Below, piece by piece: positions 7,960 through 16,951 of a stretch of DNA of 64,000 nt. A model generated the notes under the pieces. The model was not told the DNA's origin and ran no database searches. It saw only the letters and a program-made list of their open reading frames with translations. The translations under genes were made by a program, and so were the position numbers. The DNA is from Coraliomargarita sp. (lineage in GTDB: Bacteria > Verrucomicrobiota > Verrucomicrobiia > Opitutales > UBA953), in NCBI GenBank assembly GCA_024638885.1, contig JAHEJL010000001.1, positions 678,965 to 742,964 on the forward strand, in the 5' to 3' direction. Each line of letters starts with the position of its first letter. Position 1 is the first letter of the stretch.

Positions 7960-9437
7960 AAGCCACGTTCGCCGCCCTGCTCGCCGCCGCTTCGCTTTCC
8001 GCGTCGTCGTATGACATCGCCGACATCCTGACCGCGAGCACCGCCGCGGATACGCGCGCCAAAGACTGGAAGCCTGGCGACGGCCTGGCGCTCGAGGTCA
8101 GCGGCATGGACTGGACCGCCGACGGCAAGCTTGCGCTCGCGATCCGCAAGGGCGAGGTCTGGGTGCTCGACGGCGTCCTCGCCGCCAAGCCCGACAAGGT
8201 CAGCTACAAGCTTTTCGCCTCCGGCCTGCACGAGCCGCTCGGCCTGCTGCGGGATGGCAAAGACCTCCTCGTCACGCAGCGCACCGAGACCACGCGGCTG
8301 CGCGACACCGACGGCGACGGCGTCGCCGACGAATACCTCACCGCGGGCGCCGGCTGGAACGTCTCCGGCGCCTATCATGGTTACGCTTACGGACCGAAGC
8401 GCGACGGGAAGGGTCAGCTTTGGGTCACGCTCAACGTCGACATGGGCGACCACTCCGACAACAAGGCGCCGTGGCGTGGTTGGGGCGGTATCCTCGGTCC
8501 CGACGGCCGGTTCGTCCCGATGGTCGCCGGCATGCGTTCGCCTTGCGGCCTGGGCACGAACCTCGCGGGCGACATGTTCTGCGTCGACCAGCAAGGCACC
8601 TGGATCCCGACCACTCCGATCTACCACCTCCGCAAAGGCGCGTTCTTCCTGAACCCCGAAGGCATCGCTTCCGAGAGGCTGCCGGCGTCGCCGCTGAAGC
8701 TCTCCGCCAAGATCCCCGAGAAGCGCCCGTATCCCGAGGCGCTCAAGGCCTTGCCCGAGATGCGGCCGCCTGCGGTCTGGATGCCTTATAACAAGGTCGG
8801 CCGCAGCGGCACGGACCTCGTCACCTGCGACGCCGGCGGCAAGTTCGGGCCGTTCGACGGCCAGATGTTCGTCGCCGAGTTCACCGACGCCAAGGTCAGC
8901 CGCGTCTTCATGGAGAAGGTCGCCGGCGAGTACCAGGGCGCCTGCTTCCCGTTCGTCGGCGGCTTCGCCTCCGGCATCGTGCGGCTCAGCTTCGCGCCGG
9001 ACGGCTCGCTGATGGTCGGCATGACCAGCCGCGGCTGGTCTTCGCTCGGCACCAAGGCCTACGGCCTGCAGCGTCTCCGCTATAACGGCACCGTGCCGTT
9101 CGCCATCAAGGAGATGAAGGCCAAGCCCGACGGCTTCGAACTCGTCTTCACCAAGCCCGTCGACCTCGCCCGCGCCGGCGACGTCGCCTCCTACCGGATG
9201 ACCAACTACACGCTCTTCTATTCGGGCGCCTACGGCAGCGACGAGATCCAGGCCGCGCCGAACGGCATCGTCTCCGCCAAGGTCGCTACGGACGGACTCA
9301 GCGTGCGGCTCAAGGTCGACGGCCTGCGCGAGCTCTACATCCACGAGCTCCATGCGGACGGCCTGCGCTCGGCGAGCGGCGAGACGCTCGACCATGCGGA
9401 CGCGTATTACACGCTGAACCGCCGTCCGAAGAACTGA
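7956..9437 (+). CDS. Beta-propeller sugar dehydrogenase-like protein, exported
   Basis: Exported protein of 493 residues (signal MKATFAALLAAASLSAS) related to the soluble glucose/sorbosone dehydrogenase-like propellers that in Planctomycetes and Verrucomicrobia are usually fused to a heme domain. Supporting stretches are the repeated hydrophobic-Gly blades, LRDTDGDGVADEYL (a calcium-binding-type DxDxDG loop) and GAYHGYAYGPKRDG. No CxxCH is present, so the heme function is apparently supplied in trans by the overlapping upstream cytochrome gene. It is the last gene of the four-gene exported set. Whether it binds PQQ and what it oxidises cannot be read from the sequence. Confidence 0.75.
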   Translation: MKATFAALLAAASLSASSYDIADILTASTAADTRAKDWKPGDGLALEVSGMDWTADGKLALAIRKGEVWVLDGVLAAKPDKVSYKLFASGLHEPLGLLRDGKDLLVTQRTETTRLRDTDGDGVADEYLTAGAGWNVSGAYHGYAYGPKRDGKGQLWVTLNVDMGDHSDNKAPWRGWGGILGPDGRFVPMVAGMRSPCGLGTNLAGDMFCVDQQGTWIPTTPIYHLRKGAFFLNPEGIASERLPASPLKLSAKIPEKRPYPEALKALPEMRPPAVWMPYNKVGRSGTDLVTCDAGGKFGPFDGQMFVAEFTDAKVSRVFMEKVAGEYQGACFPFVGGFASGIVRLSFAPDGSLMVGMTSRGWSSLGTKAYGLQRLRYNGTVPFAIKEMKAKPDGFELVFTKPVDLARAGDVASYRMTNYTLFYSGAYGSDEIQAAPNGIVSAKVATDGLSVRLKVDGLRELYIHELHADGLRSASGETLDHADAYYTLNRRPKN

Positions 9438-9465
9438 CTCGCAACAGGAGGGTAATCCTTTCCTC

Positions 9466-10839
9466 TTGGGGGTCTTGGAAAATCCGCCGACCATCCGCGC
9501 CGAAATCGGCCCTACGCTCAAGCTGGCGGTCCCCATCATGCTGGGGATGCTGGGGTACGGCCTGATGTTCGTCGTCGACGTCGCCATGGCCGGTCACCTC
9601 GGCGAGACCGCCTTGGCGGCCTCGGCCCTGGCTTCGAACCTCAATTACATCCCGTATGTCTTCGGCATCGGCGTCGTCGGCGCCATCGCCGTCTACCAGT
9701 CGCAGGACAACGGGGCCGGCGTCGAGGAGTCCGCGCCCGCGATCCTGCGGCATGGCATGGTCCTCGCCGTCGCCATCAGCGTCCTCGCCGCGATCGTCTC
9801 GCACTGGGCGGCGCAGTTCATCCCGCTGCTCGGTTCGTCGCGGGCGGTCTCGGACGAGGCCCGGGAGTTCTTCGTCCTCATGTCCTGGGCCATGGTGCCC
9901 GGGCTGGCCTTCCATGCCTTGCGCGGCCATCGCGACTCGCAGCATCAGCCGTGGATCTCGCTGGCGTGGCTGAGCCTCGGCATCCTCGCCAACATCTTCT
10001 TCAACTGGCTCTGGATGTTCGGCCATTGGGGTTTCCCCGCGATGGGGCTCGCCGGCGCCGGCTGGGCCACGATCGCCGCCCGCATGATCATGCTGGTCGG
10101 GCTGTGGTTCACGCCGGGCCGCGGCGAGGTGCGCTGGGCGGACGGGCTCCAGCTCGCCGTCTTCCGCCGCCTCATGAAGACCGGCTGGCCCGCGGGCCTG
10201 CATAGCCTGAGCGAGGTCGGCATCTTCGCGATCGTCCCCGTCATGGCCGGCTGGATCAACGCCACCGCCCAGGCCGCGCACCAGGTCGCCATCAGCACCG
10301 CCTCGGCCGCGTTCATGTTGCCGCTCGGCCTCGGCATCGCCGCCGGCATCCGTGTGGGCGAAGCCTATGGTGCCAAGGATCCGCGCAAGGTGCAGGCCAT
10401 CGGCCTCGGCGCGTTGGTCATGGGCGGACTCATCATGGCCATCTACGGCCTCGGCATGATCCTCCTGCGTCCGTTGCTCATGGCGACCTACGGCGTCGCC
10501 GGCACCGAGACCGCCGCGCTGGCCTCGACCTTGCTGATCTTCGCCGCCGTGTGGGCGCCCTTCGACGGCGTGCAGGTCGTCGCGGCCTACCTGCTGCGCT
10601 CGGTCAATCGGGCCGCCTGGGCCTCGTGGAGCGTCTTCATCGTCTACTGGCTGTTCTGCCTGCCGCTGGCCCTCGCCTTGGCGTTCCCGGCCGGCTTCCG
10701 CGTCCTCGGGGTGCCGGCCGGCCTGTGCGGCCTCGGCGCGGTCGGCATCTGGATCTCCTTGGCGACCGGGCTGATCCTCGTGTCGCTGGCCATGGCGTGG
10801 AAGTTCCGTCAGGCCGCCCAGGCCGGGGTTGACGCCTGA
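9466..10839 (+). CDS. MATE family multidrug/Na+-driven efflux transporter
   Basis: Inner-membrane antiporter of 457 residues with about 12 hydrophobic segments in two internally similar halves. The N-terminal region [15 protein letters not shown] and the [16 protein letters not shown] segment are typical of NorM-like MATE proteins. The start is a TTG at 9466. An AGGAGG lies at 9446-9451, 14 bases upstream, which is longer than usual; no better in-frame start precedes the first helix. It stands alone, 28 bases after the propeller gene, and converges on the rplU-rpmA operon across a shared hairpin. The transported drug or metabolite is unknown. Confidence 0.9.
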   Translation: MGVLENPPTIRAEIGPTLKLAVPIMLGMLGYGLMFVVDVAMAGHLGETALAASALASNLNYIPYVFGIGVVGAIAVYQSQDNGAGVEESAPAILRHGMVLAVAISVLAAIVSHWAAQFIPLLGSSRAVSDEAREFFVLMSWAMVPGLAFHALRGHRDSQHQPWISLAWLSLGILANIFFNWLWMFGHWGFPAMGLAGAGWATIAARMIMLVGLWFTPGRGEVRWADGLQLAVFRRLMKTGWPAGLHSLSEVGIFAIVPVMAGWINATAQAAHQVAISTASAAFMLPLGLGIAAGIRVGEAYGAKDPRKVQAIGLGALVMGGLIMAIYGLGMILLRPLLMATYGVAGTETAALASTLLIFAAVWAPFDGVQVVAAYLLRSVNRAAWASWSVFIVYWLFCLPLALALAFPAGFRVLGVPAGLCGLGAVGIWISLATGLILVSLAMAWKFRQAAQAGVDA

Positions 10840-10863
10840 CGCGGAGGATGTCCGTAAAACAAA

Positions 10864-10887
10864 GAAGCCGACCTTGCGGTCGGCTTC
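10864..10887 (-). terminator. Intrinsic terminator of the rplU-rpmA operon
   Basis: Perfect 10-bp stem GAAGCCGACC / GGTCGGCTTC with loop TTGC. On the minus strand it is followed by a T-rich tract (complement of AAAACAAA at 10857-10863). It lies just past the rpmA stop and may also slow transcription arriving from the MATE gene. Confidence 0.8.
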
Positions 10888-10908
10888 TCGGGTGGCTGGC
10901 GGAGCAGC

Positions 10909-11178
10909 TTACTTGAGGGCGCAGGCGGTGGAGGCCGTCGGAACGATCTCAACCTTGCGGTGCTCGGCGTCCCACTTGACGATGCCGTCGGCCTTCGCGA
11001 AGAGGGTGTGGTCGCGGCCCATGCCGACGTTGCGGCCGGCATTCATGCGGGTACCGCGCTGGCGGATGATGATCGAGCCAGCGGTGGCGAATTCGCCGCC
11101 GTAAAGCTTCACGCCGAGGCGCTTGGAGGTGGAGTCGCGGCCGTTGGAGGAAGTGCCGCCGCCTTTCTTTGTTGCCAT
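10909..11178 (-). CDS. rpmA: 50S ribosomal protein L27 (bL27)
   Basis: Basic protein of 89 residues of the large subunit whose N terminus reaches the peptidyl transferase centre. The start [16 protein letters not shown] matches the mature E. coli-type N terminus and has no cleavable Firmicutes-type extension. GQ-like LGVKLYGG and [23 protein letters not shown] are diagnostic. The C-terminal tail is Ala/Thr-rich. It follows rplU by 19 bases in the usual rplU-rpmA order. obgE, often third in this operon, is absent; a terminator follows directly. Confidence 0.97.
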   Translation of the reverse strand: MATKKGGGTSSNGRDSTSKRLGVKLYGGEFATAGSIIIRQRGTRMNAGRNVGMGRDHTLFAKADGIVKWDAEHRKVEIVPTASTACALK

Positions 11179-11197
11179 GGTGGTGGGACGTTAAGGG

Positions 11198-11512
11198 TTA
11201 AGCAGAGATGGACTCGACCTTGATCACCGACAGCTCCTGGCGGTGGCCGCGGCGGCGGTAGTAGCCCTTACGGCGGCGGTGCTTGAAGATGTCGATCTTC
11301 TCGCCGCGCTTGTTCTCAAGGATCTTGGCGGTGACCTTCGCGCCGGCGACGGTCGGGGTGCCGATCTTGGCGGAGGCGCCTTCGCCGACCAGGAGGACCT
11401 GGTCGAAGGTGAGGACGTCGCCTTCGTTCTTACCAGGGTACTGGTTAACGATGAGGATGTCGCCCTGAGTGACGGTGAACTGGCGACCGGAGGTGATAAA
11501 TGTGGCCTTCAT
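11198..11512 (-). CDS. rplU: 50S ribosomal protein L21 (bL21)
   Basis: Protein of 104 residues binding 23S r[21 protein letters not shown] is the canonical N terminus, so the ATG at 11512 was chosen over a longer frame that opens at 11575. The C-terminal [17 protein letters not shown] block is the rRNA-binding signature. It is the first gene of the rplU-rpmA operon and diverges from the carbonic anhydrase-like gene across a 217-base G-rich gap. No Shine-Dalgarno sequence precedes the start. Confidence 0.97.
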   Translation of the reverse strand: MKATFITSGRQFTVTQGDILIVNQYPGKNEGDVLTFDQVLLVGEGASAKIGTPTVAGAKVTAKILENKRGEKIDIFKHRRRKGYYRRRGHRQELSVIKVESISA

Positions 11513-11577
11513 GGCTGTCGGAAGGTCGGAGCAAACGGAGTGAGGGGGTATTGGCAAGGGGAATTGTCGGGTCATTT

Positions 11578-11604
11578 GGGATGGGGGTAGGGAGCGGGGG
11601 AGGG
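11578..11604 (+). other. G-quadruplex-forming motif between rplU and the gamma-carbonic anhydrase gene
   Basis: Five runs of three or more G (11578-80, 11583-87, 11590-92, 11596-600, 11602-04) are separated by 1-3 bases, which fits the standard intramolecular G-quadruplex rule. More G runs follow to about 11686. The C-rich complement would lie in or near the rplU promoter or leader. Confidence 0.5.
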
Positions 11605-11716
11605 TCTGGCCGGCTTTTCGGGGAGGGGGTAGGGGTATTTACAGGCTTTTGGTTAGAAAAGGGGTCAAAAACGGGGTCTTAGGGTGGTTCGGCCTTCCCT
11701 GCCGGGGGGAGGTGCC

Positions 11717-11722
11717 TAATTC
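11717..11722 (+). promoter_or_regulatory. Candidate -10 box for a leaderless gamma-carbonic anhydrase mRNA
   Basis: TAATTC lies exactly 7 bases before the ATG at 11730. This is the spacing expected if transcription starts at the A of the start codon. No convincing -35 box is visible. Confidence 0.25.
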
Positions 11723-11729
11723 TAAGGGC

Positions 11730-12305
11730 ATGAACCCTTTCCACCAAGCCGGTCAGTTTCCGGAGCCGGTCGACCCCGATGAGGCTCTTTCCAAGGAGCT
11801 GACCCGGAATCTCTCCATCGGCCCGAACATCCAGGACTCGGCCTACGTCCACGCCAAGGCCGTGGTCATCGGCAACGTCAGCATCGGGGCCAAGGCCAGC
11901 GTCTGGCCCTGCGCCGTGCTGCGCGGCGACATCGCCCCGATCGAGGTCGGCGAAGGCAGCAACATCCAGGACGGCGCGGTCGTGCACGTCGCGGACGGAC
12001 TGCCGGCCAAGGTCGGCGCGCGCGTGACCGTCGGCCATCTCGCGATGCTCCACGCCTGCGTGATCGGCGACGAATGCCTCATCGGCATGCATGCGACCGT
12101 CCTCGATGGCGCCGTCATCGGCGCCCGTTCGATCGTCGGCGCGAACTCCCTCGTCACCAAGGGCACGCAGGTGCCGCCCGGTTCGCTCGTGATGGGCTCG
12201 CCGGCCAAGGTCGTGCGGGCGCTGACCGCCGCCGAGCAGGCCGCGCTGCCGGGCTGGGCCGAGAAATACGTCAAGGTCGCCGCGTTCCACCGTCGCTTCG
12301 ATTGA
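11730..12305 (+). CDS. Gamma-class carbonic anhydrase-like hexapeptide-repeat protein
   Basis: Left-handed beta-helix protein of 191 residues of the YrdA/PaaY/Cam group. Hexapeptide repeats run from about residue 38 to 160 (IGNVSIGAKASVWP, VIGDECLIGMHATV, VIGARSIVGANSLV). The three metal-binding His of gamma carbonic anhydrases are present: His86 (VVHV), His103 and His108 (VGHLAMLHAC). The trimer would bind one metal per interface. Carbonic anhydrase activity is known for only some members, so the role is tentative. ATG at 11730 was chosen by homology length. The next gene overlaps its stop codon (TTGA). Confidence 0.88.
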   Translation: MNPFHQAGQFPEPVDPDEALSKELTRNLSIGPNIQDSAYVHAKAVVIGNVSIGAKASVWPCAVLRGDIAPIEVGEGSNIQDGAVVHVADGLPAKVGARVTVGHLAMLHACVIGDECLIGMHATVLDGAVIGARSIVGANSLVTKGTQVPPGSLVMGSPAKVVRALTAAEQAALPGWAEKYVKVAAFHRRFD

Positions 12306-13174
12306 GCGTCGCGCCCGCCAGCCAGGTCCTGCTCGGTCCCGCGGAATGGCGGGCCCGTCGCGCGGCGCATGAGGCGCGGGCCGACCGGCTCGTGGAGGCC
12401 CGCCGCGACCGCGCGCAGAAGGGCGCGCGCGATCCCGTCGAAGATTTCCTCTTCACCTATTATCCGTTCCGGATGTCCGCGTTGCGCCGCTGGACGCCCG
12501 GCGCCGGCGTCGCGCTGGCCGAGGCCGACGAGCTCGTCGACGGCCATCGTTTCCTGCGCGGCGCGGACGGCTTGGTGCGCGTGGCCTTGCCCGACGAAGC
12601 CCAGGCCGGACGCCTCGCCTTCAGCCTGAAGCTCTGCCGGGCCGTCGCGGGGCGCGCGGCGTTCCACGGCTGCTTCGGCCTGCATGAGTGGGCGATGGTC
12701 TACGGACAGGCCGAGCAGCGCCGCCATGGCGCGTGGCCCCTGCGCCTCGGCGCGGAAGGCACCGACGCCGTCGTGCGCGCGATGCCCGTGCGTTGCACGC
12801 ACTACGACGCGTTCCGTTTCTTCACGCCGGGGGCGCGGCCGCTGAACAAGCTCGCGCCCACGCTCGAGGCGCGCGTCGAGAACGAGCAGCCCGGCTGCGT
12901 GCATGTCACCATGGACCTCTTCAAGTGGTCGATGAAGGCCCAGCCGTGGGTGTCGGCCGAGCTCGCCGCGGACGCCTTCGAGCTCGCGCACGTCGCGCGG
13001 ACCGTCGACATGCGCGCGAGCCCTTATGATTTCTCGGCCATCGGCCTGAAGCCCATCGCGATCGAGACCGCCGAAGGGCGGGGCGAATACGAAGCCGAGC
13101 AGCGCCGGTTGTCGGGGCTCGCCGAACCGGTGCGGGCGCGGCTCATCGCCGAGCTCGAACGCGCGCTCGGCTGA
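12302..13174 (+). CDS. Uncharacterised protein of the kind labelled 3-methyladenine DNA glycosylase in actinobacteria
   Basis: Cytoplasmic protein of 290 residues without signal peptide or membrane segment. The segment DPVEDFLFTYYPFRMSALR, the CGLHEW-like FGLHEWAMVY and the MDLFKW stretch recall a conserved family often labelled 3-methyladenine DNA glycosylase in actinobacterial genomes. I see no helix-hairpin-helix or other glycosylase motif that would prove this. The reading frame has no early ATG; the TTG at 12302 overlaps the TGA of the carbonic anhydrase-like gene, implying coupled translation. A bidirectional terminator follows. The function should be treated as unknown. Confidence 0.7.
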   Translation: MSVAPASQVLLGPAEWRARRAAHEARADRLVEARRDRAQKGARDPVEDFLFTYYPFRMSALRRWTPGAGVALAEADELVDGHRFLRGADGLVRVALPDEAQAGRLAFSLKLCRAVAGRAAFHGCFGLHEWAMVYGQAEQRRHGAWPLRLGAEGTDAVVRAMPVRCTHYDAFRFFTPGARPLNKLAPTLEARVENEQPGCVHVTMDLFKWSMKAQPWVSAELAADAFELAHVARTVDMRASPYDFSAIGLKPIAIETAEGRGEYEAEQRRLSGLAEPVRARLIAELERALG

Positions 13175-13189
13175 TACGCGGGCATGAAA

Positions 13190-13213
13190 AAGGCGGACCT
13201 TGCGGTCCGCCTT
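13190..13213. terminator. Bidirectional intrinsic terminator
   Basis: Perfect 10-bp stem AAGGCGGACC / GGTCCGCCTT with loop TTGC between convergent genes. On the minus strand it is followed by T residues (complement of AAAA at 13187-13190). On the plus strand CTTTCGCTTTC follows. The central 12 bases GACCTTGCGGTC are identical to those of the terminator at 10864. Confidence 0.75.
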
Positions 13214-13234
13214 TCGCTTTCATCGGCCGGCCGT

Positions 13235-13885
13235 TCAGGGCAGGCGCTCGACGACGATGTCCTTGTAGTCGACCTTGCAGCCCGGGTCATGGGCCTGGAG
13301 GGCGAAGGTGCCGGCGCCGAGCTTGCGGCCGTCCATGCCCTTCGGCGGGACCCAGTCTTCGGGCTGCGTGAAGTCGACGGTCTGCTTGCCGTCGATCCAG
13401 ATCTGCACGCGCTTACCTTCGACGCGGATGTGGTATTCGAACCAGACGTTGTCGGGGGCGGCCGGGGTGTTCAGGACGTCGCGGACGGCGTAGAGGCCGC
13501 CGGTCTTCTTGATGTCGGTGTGGGAGGCGTTGACCTGGCACTCGAAGCCCAGCTTCGGCCACTTCTCGGCCTGATACTGCGTGTGGAAGTAGATGCCGGA
13601 GTTGGCCTTCTCGTAGGTCTTCACCTTCGCCTTGAAGTCGAAGTTGGTGAAGGAGGCCTTGCCGTCGGCGCCGACGTAGAAGAGGTGGTCGGCCTTGCCG
13701 CCGCGGACCTGCAGGACGCCGTCGACGACCTTGTAGGTGCCTTCGGGGGCGGTGGTGGTGGCCTTCCAGCCGGCGAGGGACTTGCCGTCGAAGAGCTGGA
13801 TCGTTTCGCCGGCGAACGCGGCGTACGAGCTCAGGAAGAGCGCGGCCGTGGCCAGCAGGGTGGTGCGGAGGGGGGAGGTGCTCAT
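13235..13885 (-). CDS. DUF1080 (3-keto-disaccharide hydrolase family) protein, exported
   Basis: Exported protein of 216 residues. The signal peptide begins MSTSPLRTTLLATAALFLSS (ATG at 13885; an in-frame ATG at 13909 would lie before it). The mature part opens with the typical ETIQLFDGKSLAGW and continues as a concanavalin-like beta-sandwich with NSGIYFHTQY and DNVWFEYHIRVEGKRVQIW, all marks of PF06439. Members act on 3-keto-glycosides made by periplasmic sugar oxidation. That could tie it functionally to the exported redox genes at 4285-9437, although it lies 4 kb away on the other strand. The link is inference only. Confidence 0.88.
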   Translation of the reverse strand: MSTSPLRTTLLATAALFLSSYAAFAGETIQLFDGKSLAGWKATTTAPEGTYKVVDGVLQVRGGKADHLFYVGADGKASFTNFDFKAKVKTYEKANSGIYFHTQYQAEKWPKLGFECQVNASHTDIKKTGGLYAVRDVLNTPAAPDNVWFEYHIRVEGKRVQIWIDGKQTVDFTQPEDWVPPKGMDGRKLGAGTFALQAHDPGCKVDYKDIVVERLP

Positions 13886-13928
13886 GGGGACCGTTTTAAC
13901 CAAACCCATTCCCGGCCTCTGGCAAAGG

Positions 13929-14624
13929 TTAATTGGCGGGCCGGCGGCGGTTCGCGTAGACGACGGTATGGGCGTTCGGGCAACCGCCGTCCTTCGCGAC
14001 GCAGGCGACGAAGCCCAGTTCCCGGAGCGTGGCGTCCTCGGCCGGGTTGTTGTAGATGAGCACCACGTCGAGGTCCCGCAGTCGCTCGAGGAAGCGGCGC
14101 ATCAGGCCGGGGCCGAACGGATTATAAAGGTAGCAGAGGACGCGGCCGCCGAGCGGCGCGAAGTCGAAGGTCTCGGCGCCGGCGGTCGTGATCAGGCCCG
14201 GGGCGCCGAAGAGCTTAGCATGGTTCCGCCGGGCGATCGCGACCAGCGGCTCGTGGTAATCGAAGCCCGCGATGCGTTGGGCGGAGCCGGCGCGCCCGCA
14301 CAGTTCGGTCCAGCGCAGCACCGCCTTGCCCTTGCCGCAGCCGACGTCGACGAAGGCGAACGTGTCGAAGTCCGCGCCGAGCAGGGAGCGCGTCTCGCGG
14401 AAGGCCCAGTCGACCTCGCTCGTCCAGGAGGCCATGTAGAAGGTGCCTTCGGCGAAGCCCGCGGGCTCGGCGCCGAAGTCCGCCTTCGTCACGCGCGCAT
14501 GGGTATCGGTGCCGCGGCGCAGGTCGAACGCGTGCGCCTCGCGGAAATAGCGCCACGGCAGCCATGGCCGACCGGAGGTCAGCATGCGCCAGTAGTCACG
14601 CCAGCCGAAAGCGGGGGTTCGCAT
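13929..14624 (-). CDS. SAM-dependent methyltransferase, class I
   Basis: Cytoplasmic protein of 231 residues with a Rossmann-type methyltransferase core. Motif I is FAFVDVGCGKGKAVLRW around residues 90-106; an acidic residue follows in AGFDYHEP, and a motif IV-like YLYNPFG lies near residue 165. No membrane segment or signal is seen. Upstream it is preceded by the response regulator gene in the same direction with a gap of about 40 bases, and the DUF1080 gene follows. No pathway is indicated by neighbours, and the substrate is unknown. Confidence 0.75.
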   Translation of the reverse strand: MRTPAFGWRDYWRMLTSGRPWLPWRYFREAHAFDLRRGTDTHARVTKADFGAEPAGFAEGTFYMASWTSEVDWAFRETRSLLGADFDTFAFVDVGCGKGKAVLRWTELCGRAGSAQRIAGFDYHEPLVAIARRNHAKLFGAPGLITTAGAETFDFAPLGGRVLCYLYNPFGPGLMRRFLERLRDLDVVLIYNNPAEDATLRELGFVACVAKDGGCPNAHTVVYANRRRPAN

Positions 14625-14665
14625 TCGGCCGCCGATTCAAGCGGCCCGCAGGTCCGAGGCAAAGG

Positions 14666-16162
<1,497 letters not shown>

Positions 16163-16176
16163 GTTGAGTAAAAGTA

Positions 16177-16192
16177 GGCAGAATCCGTGCCA
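16177..16192 (-). promoter_or_regulatory. Sigma-54-type promoter of the response regulator gene
   Basis: On the minus strand the sequence TGGCACGGATTCTGCC matches the sigma-54 consensus TGGCACG-N4-TTGC, with GG and GC ten bases apart as required. Predicted transcription start is near 16166, only four bases before the ATG at 16162, so the mRNA would be nearly leaderless. Confidence 0.65.
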
Positions 16193-16245
16193 TTGGTGCC
16201 CGCCCCTGCAAAATGACCTAATAACACCTTTCGGCAACCCATAGG

Positions 16246-16261
16246 TGTCTAAATTTAAGCA
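16246..16261. promoter_or_regulatory. Candidate enhancer (activator-binding dyad) of the response regulator gene
   Basis: Read on the minus strand: TGCTTA-AATT-TAGACA, an imperfect dyad. It lies 53 bases upstream of the -24 element. The half-sites and distance match the dyad in front of the glutamine synthetase gene (62955-62970). Confidence 0.5.
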
Positions 16262-16317
16262 AACCGACGGTCATAGACCCCCTTGCCAACGGTTTTTTGG
16301 CCGTAATTGTCATTTCC

Positions 16318-16950
16318 ATGTCTCGATGGCTCAAACGGGGGGTCGGCCTGCTTTTCGCCCTGCTTGGGATTTTCTTCATCGGCACGAACGCCTGGGTCTG
16401 GTCGGCCGGGTGGGGACGATTGGCCAAGGAGGCCTCCGTCATTCCGGCCGGCTCGGTCATGGTCCTGCTCGGGACCGATGAATTCGTCGGCACGACCGGC
16501 GAGCGGAGCGGTACGTTCGGTCCGCGCATCGACGCCGCCGTCGAGCTCGCGAAATCGGGTCGGGTGAGGCTCGTCGTGACTTCGGGTACCGACGTCCATG
16601 CGCGCGTGATGGCGGAGAAGCTCCGCGCGGCGGGCGTGACCTGTCCGATCGTCGAAGACCCTTACGGCTGGCGGACGTTGGATTCGGTGCTGCGCGCGAA
16701 GGCTTACTATCCGCAGGACCACATCGTGTTCGTCTCGCAGGGCTGGCATTGCGTGCGCGCGCTCTGGCTCGCCGACCATGAAGCGTTGAAGGCCTCGGCT
16801 TATCCGGCCGCTTTCGGCGACGGCTGGCGTCCGGTCATGGGCGCGCTTCGCGACTGCTTCGCCAAGCCCAAGGCGGTCCTCGACCGATGGCAGGGCAATC
16901 CGCTGACGGCGACGGTGCCGGCGAACGAAGGCAACGTGCCGCACCGCTGA
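16318..16950 (+). CDS. YdcF/SanA-like (DUF218) membrane-anchored protein
   Basis: Protein of 210 residues with an N-terminal transmembrane anchor (about 8-30, rich in Leu, Phe and Ile) and a periplasmic DUF218 domain. MVLLGTDEF, RIDAAVELAKSGRVRLVVTSGT and VFVSQGWHCVRALWLA are family stretches; the vancomycin-exclusion SanA group is the closest match. Family members are linked to envelope integrity, but the biochemical function is unresolved. ATG at 16318 was preferred to a TTG at 16297. It converges on dprA, with only one base between the stop codons. Confidence 0.8.
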   Translation: MSRWLKRGVGLLFALLGIFFIGTNAWVWSAGWGRLAKEASVIPAGSVMVLLGTDEFVGTTGERSGTFGPRIDAAVELAKSGRVRLVVTSGTDVHARVMAEKLRAAGVTCPIVEDPYGWRTLDSVLRAKAYYPQDHIVFVSQGWHCVRALWLADHEALKASAYPAAFGDGWRPVMGALRDCFAKPKAVLDRWQGNPLTATVPANEGNVPHR

Positions 16951-16951
16951 G

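Noticed and set aside
9446..9451. AGGAGG before the MATE gene as proof of SD use
   Set aside because: It lies 14 bases from the TTG start, too far for a normal ribosome binding site. The start itself is not certain.
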